Source: Apodospora peruviana
Lineage: Eukaryota; Ascomycota; Sordariomycetes; Sordariales; Lasiosphaeriaceae
Reading direction: 5' to 3'
DNA: 64,000 nt
NCBI GenBank assembly: GCA_033439685.1
Contig: JAUEDM010000006.1
Span: 124,001-188,000 of the forward strand
The translations under genes and the position numbers were made by a program. The notes below the pieces were generated by a model that worked only from the letters and a program-made list of their open reading frames with translations, was not told the origin of the DNA and searched no databases. This document shows, one piece after another, positions 43,765 through 53,822 of the stretch (position 1 is its first letter; each line of letters starts with the position of its first letter).

Positions 43765-44888
43765 ATGTTAACCACAACGTTGACTCACAAGCCAGGCAAA
43801 AGACTATTTACTCACCGAGTTCTCTCCATCAGCCTGGACGACTATGACAAAGTCACTACTTCTATTGCCACGCTGGTGAGTCTTGCCGGCGACCCGCGCA
43901 GCCTGGGTCAAGTGCGGAAGCTGAGGAACGATATGAGTTCTCTTATTTTGTCTCCCTGTTCCTACTCTCACTCCCTCTCTCACACCGATCGACCCACGGT
44001 AGCAAACTGAGCATCTGCACGACGCCGTGACGTGGTTCCTGAAGCACCCCATCGTTGAGGAGACCAAGCTTGCACTCTATGGCCTGTGTTTCGGCGGCAA
44101 CGTGCCCCTAGCGGCCACGGCTCTCGAGTGCGTCTTATATTCCTTCTTCCAAGTCTCAACCGAGTTCCTTCTTGAAGCCCTAGCAAGCGCATCGTGGCCA
44201 TGATCGCAGTGGCGCCTCTGGTCGACTCAACGGGCTTGCCAGAACCACGACAGCCGATCCTGGAGCTGGCCATGCACGACGGGGCGGCCCAGCTGGCGAA
44301 CGAGCAGTCTGACCCCATGTACCGCCGTACGTTAACGAGGACGGCAGCGTGCCCAACTACCTACACCTACAGACTGGTTTGATCTTTGCCAGTTAGAAAA
44401 TACCGATGCGGCCTGTGAGCCTGTGCCAACAGTCGAGATGTCAACCCATGACTGGGTCTAAGTGAGCGACAGGCTAACATGTTGGCATTCAACCTTGTTC
44501 TCGGATTGTGACTCACACTACCATCTTGAATCAAGTCTCTGAGTGCGAAAAGATCTTAATGAGCAGCTGAGCGCCGACATACCAGCCCTGGAACGACTCG
44601 CCATACCGATGGAGAACCGGATGACGGTGCAGACGTACTACCGCGCCCTCTCATTGAGCGTGCTTAGTTTGGTTGAGCACATCACCCCCGACCCCGGGCC
44701 TCATGGTCACGCCGGAGCTCGACGTCAGCTGCCCGGCCGAGGACCAGCTGCGCGCCTATGACCGCATGCGCCAACCCAAGGAGCTCCATGTTCTTTTGGG
44801 GAAGGGCCACCTCGACTGGATCTTTGAGGACGTCGATAGTATTCTAGGAAGGCAACTTGAACTTTTGAAGCGCCACATGGACTTTTAG
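43765..44888 (+). pseudogene. Decayed alpha/beta hydrolase
   Basis: Pieces of one alpha/beta hydrolase appear in order. DPRSLGQ lies near 43890. QTEHLHDAVTWFLKHPIVEE and LALYGLCFGGNVPLAATAL lie near 44005-44130. An intron-like piece ends at CCCTAG near 44185. KRIVAMIAVAPLVDS follows, then PYVNEDGSVPN near 44325-44360. MENRMTVQTYYRALS and PGLMVTPELDVSCPAEDQ lie near 44610-44740, and the His motif GKGHLDWIFEDV lies near 44797. Frame breaks occur at the MYR/PYVN junction (one base lost) and at ITP/TPGLMV (one base gained), and stops interrupt the middle. The nucleophile elbow reads GLCFGG, with Cys where related proteins have Ser. The N-terminal third is missing. Confidence 0.65.
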
Positions 44889-45537
44889 CTGGATACCTCC
44901 TAATTACAGGATGGCGTTTACTATCATTGATAATATTCTTGTAGATTCATGTGATATGCACAAGCAGCGGTGTAGCATGGAAGGTAAACTGATCAGGTAT
45001 GGAGATAAAGAGTAAATCCGTTGTCGCTGGCGGCCGCTTGTCACACATGGACATGGAAGCGGCCGATGAACACGCGCAACTTCCAGTAAGAAACGCTTTT
45101 GGGGGTGACGGCTTTATAAGCCGCTTACCATTCTAGACCCATGATAGCAGGAATCGGAGGGATATTTCGTCCGCTTTGATAGTGGTGATAATGATTAAGC
45201 CCGCGACATTCATCCAGCCATTCATGAGACTCAACCTTGATAATCCCTTATTAACCCTCTAGAACTAGTCTGCATGCATATCTGGGCAGACAGGGAACGT
45301 CCAAGTAAATCCGGAGATAATATGTGGACTCGGACGGAGATTAGGTTGGAGCTTTGAAAGCAAGACGTGTTGGAAAACCCTAAAGAGCTTGGATTGTCAT
45401 GTATAAGTTGTAAGTACCTAGTCACTCGAGGGCAGTTACACAGAAACTAAAAGGCTTTGCTTGACACCGGTTATTTCTCCTCGGACTCATCGGCTATATG
45501 TGCCTGATAATACCTAATATCTGACCGGCTTCCCACA
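44889..45537. other. Spacer before the lipase gene
   Basis: Promoter side of the lipase gene. Nothing else is seen. Confidence 0.5.
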
Positions 45538-47007
45538 ATGTTGACCTCGAAGAAGACCGCTCTTTCTGTTGTGTTGATGGTCTCTTTTTCCCATCTAGCC
45601 ACCTCTCAGGCACCCCTTCCAGCAGCAGTCTACAGGGCCGACTTCAACTCCTCCTTCAAGCTCACTCCGTCCCAAATCCAGACCGCACAACTCGACAATG
45701 TTCTGGTCGAAACGATCGAGAACATCGTCAACGCGGACAGATCGCAGTTCGCGTTCGGCGGACCGCGTCAAGACGATTTCTACACGATCCCACCACTAAC
45801 AAACACCACTGGCCCGCTGAAACCAGGTCAGCTCCTCAAAGTGCAGCCCTTTACCGACCCGAGGGCCTACGCAATCCCACCCAACACCGCGCTCTCTCGC
45901 ATCATGTACACAACGACAAACTTCAACGGCACAGTGATCCCAACGTCAGGCTTCATCTTCTGGCCATTTATTCCCCGGAACAGCCGTAAGAAGGCGCCCG
46001 TCGTGGTCTGGGCCCACGGCACATCCGGTTTCTTCGGCCAGCAGGCCCCGTCCGCCCATCGCAGCCTCTGGTACGACCACAAAGCCCCTTTCACACTCGT
46101 GCTGGCCGGATACGCTGTATTCGCCCCGGACTACGCCGGCCTGGGTGTATCCGCCTCCTGGGATGGGTCACCGATCCCGCACCAGTACCACGCCTCACCC
46201 GCTACCGCTCACGACGCTTTATACGGCCTGCGCGCAGCGCTAAAAGCTTTCCCTGATACGCTCGGTGTTGACTTTATCGTCATGGGTCATAGTCAGGGAG
46301 GCGCTGCCGCGTGGGCGGTCGCCGAAGCCCTGGCGCTGGAACCTCAAGAGTTTGCAGACTTATCTCCCGGATACAATGGGGCAATTGCCGCCAGTCCCAC
46401 TACAAGGGTCTTTGAGGGCTTGACAAGTTACATCCTTCCGTCGGTCGGCCAGATGCTGCACTCTATCTTTCCCAGTTTCCAGCCGACGGACTGGTTGACG
46501 GATCTTGGCGCGGCACAACTGCAGCTAGCGAGGGAAATCGAGGGCGGTATTGGGGTGCTCACGCAGCTGATGATGACTGGTAACAATACTGTGAGACAGG
46601 ACTACAACAAAACTTGGTACGCGGACGCGTTTGCTCGCCTCGGTGATGCGGGTCGCAAAGATTTCAAGGGGCCGTTGCTCGTGCTCCAGGGCGACCAGGA
46701 CCCGCTGGTCTGGTATAACGTCACAATGAAAACGGTCGAGGAGACGTGTAAACGATTTCCTCATCGTGATCTTGAAGTGGTTGTGGCCAAGGGCGTGGGG
46801 CATACGCCGGTTTTGGACGCCACGAGACCGCTCTGGTTGCGCTGGATCGAGGACCGATTCGACGGGAAGCCGCTGGCTGGAAAAGGAGGCATGAGAACAG
46901 AACTGATGAGCTTTCTGCCGGTTGAGCGGTACATGCGGACTGGTAACTCGGTTCCGTTGTGGGCGGGTTTGCCTGAGTTTGGGTACTTGGCTACTTTGTC
47001 GGTCTGA
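45538..47007 (+). CDS. Secreted lipase, CAL-A/LIP family
   Basis: Single exon, 489 aa. Residues 1 to about 24 are a signal peptide (MLTSKKTALSVVLMVSFSHL, then ATSQA). The family block PVVVWAHGTSGFFGQQAPS lies near residue 155, and VLAGYAVFAPDYAGLG follows. The catalytic triad is Ser in FIVMGHSQGGAAAW, Asp in LQGDQDPLVWY, and His in GVGHTPVLDATR. These match the secretory lipase family typified by Candida antarctica lipase A. Several N-glycosylation sites (NSSF, NTTG, NGTV, NNTV, NKTW, NVTM) suit secretion. It would hydrolyse triacylglycerols or related esters outside the cell. The C-terminal cap of about 60 residues (FLPVERYMRTGNSVPLWAGL) is present. Confidence 0.88.
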   Translation: MLTSKKTALSVVLMVSFSHLATSQAPLPAAVYRADFNSSFKLTPSQIQTAQLDNVLVETIENIVNADRSQFAFGGPRQDDFYTIPPLTNTTGPLKPGQLLKVQPFTDPRAYAIPPNTALSRIMYTTTNFNGTVIPTSGFIFWPFIPRNSRKKAPVVVWAHGTSGFFGQQAPSAHRSLWYDHKAPFTLVLAGYAVFAPDYAGLGVSASWDGSPIPHQYHASPATAHDALYGLRAALKAFPDTLGVDFIVMGHSQGGAAAWAVAEALALEPQEFADLSPGYNGAIAASPTTRVFEGLTSYILPSVGQMLHSIFPSFQPTDWLTDLGAAQLQLAREIEGGIGVLTQLMMTGNNTVRQDYNKTWYADAFARLGDAGRKDFKGPLLVLQGDQDPLVWYNVTMKTVEETCKRFPHRDLEVVVAKGVGHTPVLDATRPLWLRWIEDRFDGKPLAGKGGMRTELMSFLPVERYMRTGNSVPLWAGLPEFGYLATLSV

Positions 47008-47780
47008 TGCCTGTTGAGTGAGAGTGATAAATCACTTGTCAGTCACTTGGATATTGCAGCTGTTTTCGCGTTACACTTAGTCTAGATAATCTCATAATTA
47101 TGGAACACGGCCGGTGTTTGTCCATCCCGAAAAAGATGGCCGCGAATACATGGCATACCACGCCACAAGCATCATGGCATCATGACATCATGTCTGTCGG
47201 TTGACTCAGTTCCACAACCCCCGTCACCCAATCCCTCAGCGTCTAGAAGGCGCGAGGCAGTAGTAGCATCTCATGTCTGGCCGCTGCTCGACGCCCAGTC
47301 GAGAGTTCTTTCCCTGGCAGAACACGTTGAGCTGCAACCGCGACTCGGGCGGGCTTGATGATGTCACAACAAGAATCGAGGGAAAGAACGCCACGGAGAC
47401 TTGCCCGAAAAGACTTGGGTGGCCTGATCCGATCAACCCATCATGGGTCTTTCTTTCCCTCTTCTTTCCTACCTGGTGGTCACTCGCACCACGGGTTGAG
47501 GAGTCCTTTCTCTAATTGGTCAGATTGGCCGCAGTTGCTCCACTTTGTCAACAATTGACAAGACTCAACTCAACTCCCGGTCGGTCGGTGAACAAAATCT
47601 CTTGCCCATTCTCATCCCAATAAGTTTTGGAAGTCAAATCAACCGCCACTCATCCTGCCCCCAACTTCAAAACACACAAAGAGCGTTGTCTGTCTTCCCC
47701 CCCTCTCTAGAATCAGCAGCACGTTCTAGAGTAACCTTAATCCAGCAAACAGTCACCAATTTCAAAATCAAAAGGCCAAA
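47008..47780. other. Spacer, HAL2-like promoter
   Basis: Region between the lipase and the HAL2-like gene. A long pyrimidine-rich leader precedes 47781. No gene is seen. Confidence 0.5.
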
Positions 47781-48863
47781 ATGAACCCGTTCCTCGAGGA
47801 GGTCAAGGTAGCCAGACAAGCCGTTCAAGCAGCCGTCAAAATTGCCCAGCACGTCCTCTTCGACTCCAACAAAGGCGCCATCCAGAAGGCCGACCTGACT
47901 CCCGTAACAGTAGCCGACTACACCATCCAGGCCGTCCTGGCTCATGCGATACACACCCATTTCCCCTCCGACCAGCTCGTGGGTGAAGAGTCCGCCGGAG
48001 AGTTGAACACAAACCCCAACCTCGTCCAGCACATGTGGACTGTCCTCCAAGCTTGCGACCAACGTGACGACGTGGACAAGATCCCCGACCCATCACATCT
48101 CCCCAAACTCATCTCCCTCTGCGAAACCACCACCTCGTTCGGCATCGACTCCGGCCGGGTGTGGATCTTCGACCCCATCGATGGCACAAAAACCTTCCTC
48201 CGCGGCGAACAATACGCCATCAACGTCGCCCTGCTAGTCGGCGGCCGCCAGGTTCTGTCGGTGGTCGCCTGTCCGCTCTTGTGCCCGTCCGAGACAGAAC
48301 CAATCGACAACGCCACCATTAGCGAGGTTGGTTGTATCCTCTTGGCCGTCAAAGGCTACGGGGCCTGGGTACAGCCTCTATCTGGACCACACTCTGGTAA
48401 TCTCGCTAGACTTCCACGACACGCAGACGGTGATTCCGTCATGACGCAAGATCTGAAGTTGGTCACATGCTGGAACATGCTCGACTCGGGCGTCGACGAT
48501 GTCCACAAGGCCGTGGCCGAGAATCTGGGTGCCCCGTTTCCTGGGTCTGACCTAGTGAGCTGGGTGTGCAGGTGGGCGGTCATGGCGCTCGGGGTAGCCA
48601 ACATCACGGTGTGGGTGTACAAGACGCGTTCGCGACACGCCAAGATATGGGACCACGCCGGCGCGATGCTGCTCTTCGAAGAGGTGGGCGGCATGATTAC
48701 TGATGTGGACGGCAAGGATATCGATCTGACGCGGGGGAGGAAGTTGAGCGCCAATTTTGGGTTCGTAGCCGCGCCGAGGAGCATTCACCATCGTGTGCTG
48801 AAGGCGGTACGGGATACGCTGAGGGCTCAGGGGAAGGGGGAGTTGCTCAGCTCAACGCCTTAA
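47781..48863 (+). CDS. 3'(2'),5'-bisphosphate nucleotidase, HAL2/MET22-like
   Basis: Hydrolyses adenosine 3',5'-bisphosphate (PAP) to AMP, relieving inhibition of sulfate assimilation; lithium- and sodium-sensitive in yeast. Single exon, 360 aa, no targeting signal apparent. The family order is clear: LTPVTVADYTIQAVL, QLVGEESAGEL with the metal-binding EE, the D-P-I-D-G-T core in VWIFDPIDGTKTFLRGEQYA, and the second metal site in AKIWDHAGAMLLFEEVGG. Length fits HAL2. The stretch after VACPLLCPSE is shorter and less conserved than in the housekeeping enzyme, so this may be a paralogue. Confidence 0.9.
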   Translation: MNPFLEEVKVARQAVQAAVKIAQHVLFDSNKGAIQKADLTPVTVADYTIQAVLAHAIHTHFPSDQLVGEESAGELNTNPNLVQHMWTVLQACDQRDDVDKIPDPSHLPKLISLCETTTSFGIDSGRVWIFDPIDGTKTFLRGEQYAINVALLVGGRQVLSVVACPLLCPSETEPIDNATISEVGCILLAVKGYGAWVQPLSGPHSGNLARLPRHADGDSVMTQDLKLVTCWNMLDSGVDDVHKAVAENLGAPFPGSDLVSWVCRWAVMALGVANITVWVYKTRSRHAKIWDHAGAMLLFEEVGGMITDVDGKDIDLTRGRKLSANFGFVAAPRSIHHRVLKAVRDTLRAQGKGELLSSTP

Positions 48864-51775
48864 AAAGACGTCGTGCTTAATCTGACTGAACTTTGGGACT
48901 CTCCAAATCATGTTAACAGACACATCCAGTCTTGGGAAGTATTTGCTATTTCATAGATCTTGGGTGAAAAAGGATAAAAGCATGTCATACATGGCTAGGA
49001 TGGAAAGAAACTAGACTCGCACTGCGTTTATGTTGCTGGTTACCATTCCTCGATATTATTCACTCCCCGTTCAGTCTTGGAAGAACCGAGCAAACGTGTC
49101 AAGACACTTTAAAGGGGTTTGGACGTAACACTTCTCCGCATAGGTATATATTTCGACCGATAGGTCAGTTAGTTTATCAAAGAACAGTCCCCATTCTGTT
49201 ACGCAGCGCTCCCCGTGATTTTTCCCTGCCTGTTTTCTCTTCAACTATCTAGATGTCGATTCGACAGTTGGAGAACCCCATTCTGGCCATAGGCTATCCA
49301 GTGTTCAGTTTGGAACTCCATCGCTCCGAGCAACCATGTGGTGGCTAGCATCAGCATTATATCTGACCACAATCTCACAAGACAAATGTCATCTGAAGCA
49401 ACCCAAGAATCCGACCAAAGTCTACCATAGATGGGCACAGTCGATTTGTATAACGCAAGTGGTGGGAATGGTATATCTACGGTAGCTAGTACTGGTAGGC
49501 TGTAGCAACCGGCAAAAGAACTTAACTGGCTGGGTTAACAGGTACAGTATCACCAGATCATTAAGCCGGGCCTGATATTTCTACTGTGTTATTCTCTACC
49601 AAATCAAATTTCAAAGACGTAGACCTAGTTAATTAGGGTTACTGGGGGCTGCGGTTAAGAGTTCGGGATAACTAGAATATGGCTTGAATAGTTGGTACGG
49701 ATTGTAATGCGGTTTTCTTTTTTCCTTTTTTTCCCTTTATGATAGTGGCGGGTTAATAAGTAGTTGAGGCAGGAATATCAAATGACACAGCAGAAATATC
49801 ACGCTCGCATCAAACACGCACACGCGCTCACCAAGCAAAAAGCAGACGGAGGCAATACTCGATATCTTTACTGTCACTGAGGAGGCCAGAATCGCTTTAA
49901 ACCGCTCGACGCCAACGCACCTACCGCGCGCTGTGTCCGTCGCCTGGCTATCCGACCACTCCTGATAAGCCGCTGTATTGCTCGCCCAACTCGATCCAAA
50001 ACTCGACCCATCCCCAGCCATCCATTGCCAACCCAACTCCGCAGCCCCGTGCACGCTTCACAATTGCACCACCGTACTTGTTCATTCCAAGCTCGACAAA
50101 CCAGATTCGTTAGATGGTCTGCCACCTGCCATTCTCATCTCCCAAGATCCTCGTTAGAATCAGCTTCTTCTTCTTCATCTCCCTCCTCCAAAACTCCAAC
50201 AGAGTCCAAGTATTTCCCCCGATACATCCAACACAACGTTGGTCTCCCCAAATCTGATACACACTGCCGTGCGAACCAAGATAAATATAGCGGCCAGCTC
50301 AACCACGTCGTCCAGTTGCTGAGCCAGGATTGAGATTATACCGAAACCGAACCGCGACATAAACCAAAAAAAAAAAAAAAAAAAGGAAGAGAAAGACATA
50401 ATTCCATAACAAGATAAACAAGAAAAGCATTAACACCCTCGAGTCCAGTCCATCACGCCACGACCCGTACCACTCGGCCGGACCTAAAACATTGATATTA
50501 GAGATGAGGTAAGTGCAAGACGGACAGAAATATAAGATACGCGACTGAGAATGCAAGCAGTGCAAGGAAGAAAGGAAATTCCATATTTTTATATTCCAAA
50601 ATGATGTAAGAATGTTTTGCTTGTCCCAAGAAGCATGCCTATCGGTGATCAAGACATGGTGAAGGATTCCCCACTTCATCAGGAACCAAGACGACAATGT
50701 AGAGGGGGGAGATATGATGTTAGTGCTTTTTATTAGGTGAGATTGATATTGTTGAAAGCTAGCAGGCAGGATACAAGACGGGGGGTGGGGGGTGGTACTG
50801 TGTGAAAACCGCAAAAAAGCTGCTAGCCAAGAAATGTTTATTGTCATAGTCATCGAAGTGTCATAGTCATCTAAGGACGTGACATCATGAAACCATAACA
50901 GTCGTAAAAGGCATGGGGCAGCCGATAACCCTCTCTCTCTAACCCAGAAGTACCCTGGGCCCCAAGGAAAAACAGCCACAGCGAAAAATCCAACACCTCG
51001 ACCGTGACCGCATCGTCGTTATTCCCAGAGATCGTAGAGCCCAGTCGCTGACCAAGCCATTGGCGTAAATGGTTGCCCATATAGCTATAAAGTCTTGTAT
51101 CCCAAATTTCTTCGTCTCTTTTCCGATTCGGCCGGATTCGATCGTCATCATTTCGGGCATGGTGTAGGACCCAGCAGAAGGAGTGACCGTCGACAAAGTC
51201 GGTGGAATCCTGGAGAGCCAACACGAGGTATGGTAGGACAAAAACATTCGACAAATCCGTGGACCCAAAATGGAACAGGATGCGAAATCCATCATCGAAG
51301 CGGTCCACAGCCCAACCAAAGGGCAAATATTACAAGGCAATTAATGGGGCATGCGTAAAACGCAAACAGTTAAGGTGTCGCCGTGAAAATCCACATGGAG
51401 AGCAGGTCCCGCCGGTCAGAGTTCAACATGTACAGCAATCAAAGCTCGTACAGTGACACTCGCATCGTCCGAAGTCGTCGAGCATCCAGGACGCCTCTGA
51501 AGACGCGTCCAACAGTCAGACTACCCGATGGATCGTGACTGTATGCTCGACGTTTCGAAGAGGGTTTGTATCGACTTGGAGTTGCGTGGCATCTTGAGGG
51601 TAGTGAGCAAGGGTGCCGTGGGGGGAGTGAACGAGGGTGCAGGAGGTCGTGCGAGTAAAGCTAAATTCCCAACGCAGATAAGGTTTTGCTTTAATTTGTC
51701 GTTAAACCAAGTCGTCAATTGCCAATGAAAGGGCGCATGATGCCACTGTGGAAGTGATAGACGACGGTTCCGGGT
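48864..51775. other. Gene-free stretch of 2.9 kb
   Basis: No gene recognised on either strand. It contains an A run of 19 bases at 50366-50384 and long but domain-free minus-strand open frames at 50299-51340, which may belong to the 3' UTR of the PIN4-like gene. Confidence 0.5.
50366..50384 (+). repeat. Poly-A run of 19 bases
   Basis: An A homopolymer in a gene-free region. It could be the tail of a retroposed transcript or a simple repeat; no target-site duplication was identified. Confidence 0.8.
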
Positions 51776-53822
51776 CTATTGGAACCTGGACGTCGTAGAT
51801 GTTACGGCTCCCCGTACGGCATTGTCGGACGAATCTAAATACCTTGTCAGCTGAGCGTCTATTGACGGTGAACTAAGAATGTACATACCACTTCCACGCT
51901 GCATGTGACCATTCGGACGTCGCCCAGCAAAGCCCATGGCTTCGCCCCAGTCACCGCCAGGTCCATGAGGCTGACGTTCAGGGATGTTACGGCTGGCACC
52001 GTTGGTTCCAGGTCGCTGGCTGCCGATCGCTCCCGGGTTTTCCCGAGGCCGGAGACTTCTGGGATTGAACGCGTCGTTGAGCGACAAAGTACCCAGCTCT
52101 GGGATCAGTAGGGAAGGTGCGTCATTGTTGGAATTTGCGCCTGGAGTGGTGGGCGTGGTCAAAGAGCTGTTCTGGCCGCCAATATTGGCGCTGTACTCGC
52201 CGTAATGCGCCACGTTGGATGCGTGTACGCTGTTCGCCTGGCCATAGGTTGACAGAGACGGGCTCGGGGTGTATGAGCGCAAGTCGGCAAACGACTTGAC
52301 TCCGCGGAGATTCATCCCGCCATCTGGGCTGTCCGGAAGTTCCAGAGTCGGGCCGTGTCTGCCTTGTCTGCCCAAGGTGCCGTACTGGGGCGCGTTTCGA
52401 GTCTCGGCGAAGTCGATGGTGGCAGCGCGACTAAGGCCCCGACGATGAGCATCAGCCGACACACCGGGTGTGAGTATGGGTGGCGCCATGCTCGTGCTCG
52501 CGCCGGTCGCCTTGACAACATGAATCTGACGGTGTGGTGCCTCGCCGACCGACCGATGCTCAAGGCCCAGGTTGTGTGCCAGGATGTGGAGTGTGCGCCG
52601 TTGTTGCGGGGTGATTGAGATCGGGAAGATGAAGATCTCGCGACTCGGATCCTTGCTAAAAATCAACAACTCGGTGAAAAACTTGAGCGTGTCGGGGTCG
52701 TTCATGTCCACATTTTCTGCATGAGAGTCGGTTAGCCCATGCCGTCCGGGGGTCTGGTTCCGAGACTCACGCATGGGTGAGTTTCGTGTTCTGGAGGTGT
52801 GAGCAGCATTCAGCGAATGCATCGACGTTTGAGTATGCAGAGGGATCGGTTGATGTTGCTCTTCCAGCTGGCCGCGCTTCTCCCTCTTTTCGCGTTCGAT
52901 ACGCTCCCTCTCATGCTCAGGCAGCATCTTCTTGTACTCGACTCGCAGTTTCCTGCCTTGCACATCGTGCCCATTCAGTTGTTCGATTACCGTCTGCGTG
53001 TCCAATGGGCTTTGGAAGTTGGCAAAGGCAAGACCTCTGAAAATGCCGTTGTCAAAATGGTAGTTGAACGCATATGGCTGCGGTAAGCCGAGCTGTGACA
53101 TGAGTTCGGTAAGATGCTCCTTCCGGACGTTAAACGGGATATTTTTGATCACGATAGCGGTCGGAATCAGATCGCTGCCGAGAGTCTTGGTGTCGTGTCG
53201 GGGATCGTACATGGTGTTCGGGTAGCCGTGGCGATCCGGCCCAAATGGTCCATCACCGTTCATCAGGTTCATGGTCGGGTTGAAAGGGTTGACGACGGCC
53301 GAATATTGGGTCGAGGGAGTATTAAGAGCTTGACTTCCGAGGCCTGGCTGTTCGGGCATGGTCCATTCCTAAAAGCGAAAACATGTCAGCGGGGTCAAAT
53401 GGGGGGTTTGTGTGCGATGGTTGGAGCCAAGGTAAAAGAAAGAAACACACAGATGGAATTGCCCTCCTAGCTCCTGACCGTAGTCGGTTGTCGCCCATGG
53501 CACCATTCACCGTGTTCGCGCCAGAGTTGTAGGCCCAAGTTTGAGTGTTGCTGCCGAAACCCTCGGCGGCAAAGCCAGGTGTAGGTTGCATTCTATTTTG
53601 TCTGAAGCTGCTGTTGTCGTAGGAAGGGAACCGGTCCTCGGAGATGAAGAGAGGATGGGGGTTTTGGCCGCCGATCATGTCCATTTGACGATGAGACACT
53701 CGATTGGGGTTGGGGAGACCGGCGGTAGTGTTGTAGCCCTGTCTTCGCTCGCGGGGGGACCGATTCCCATTGTTCATGGGATAGCCCGCAAAGAAGGGCT
53801 CTGGTTGTGGTTGTTGATTCAT
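51776..53822 (-). CDS. PIN4/Cip2-like RNA-binding protein (RRM + R3H)
   Basis: Four exons, complement(51776..51834, 51889..52716, 52771..53368, 53451..53822), with introns of 54, 54 and 82 nt, give 618 aa. An RRM lies around residues 170-250: TAIVIKNIPFNVRKEHL (RNP2) and IFRGLAFANF (RNP1), followed by GRKLRVEYKKMLPEHERERIEREKREKRGQ. A short R3H-like region follows: DPDTLKFFTELLIFSKDPSRE...IFPISITPQQRRTLHILAHNLGL. Flanks are Asn/Ser/Pro-rich. Yeast PIN4 and fission-yeast Cip1/Cip2 have this layout and act in stress and DNA-damage responses through mRNA control. The 54-nt last intron is a multiple of three, so the unspliced frame stays open. A GPGGDWGEAMGF motif near the C-terminus is family-typical. 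Confidence 0.92.

Noticed and set aside
50299..51340. Minus-strand frames of 226 and 151 codons upstream of 51340
   Set aside because: No domain, runs of aromatic residues from a poly-A complement, and no splice logic; more likely 3' UTR or spacer.
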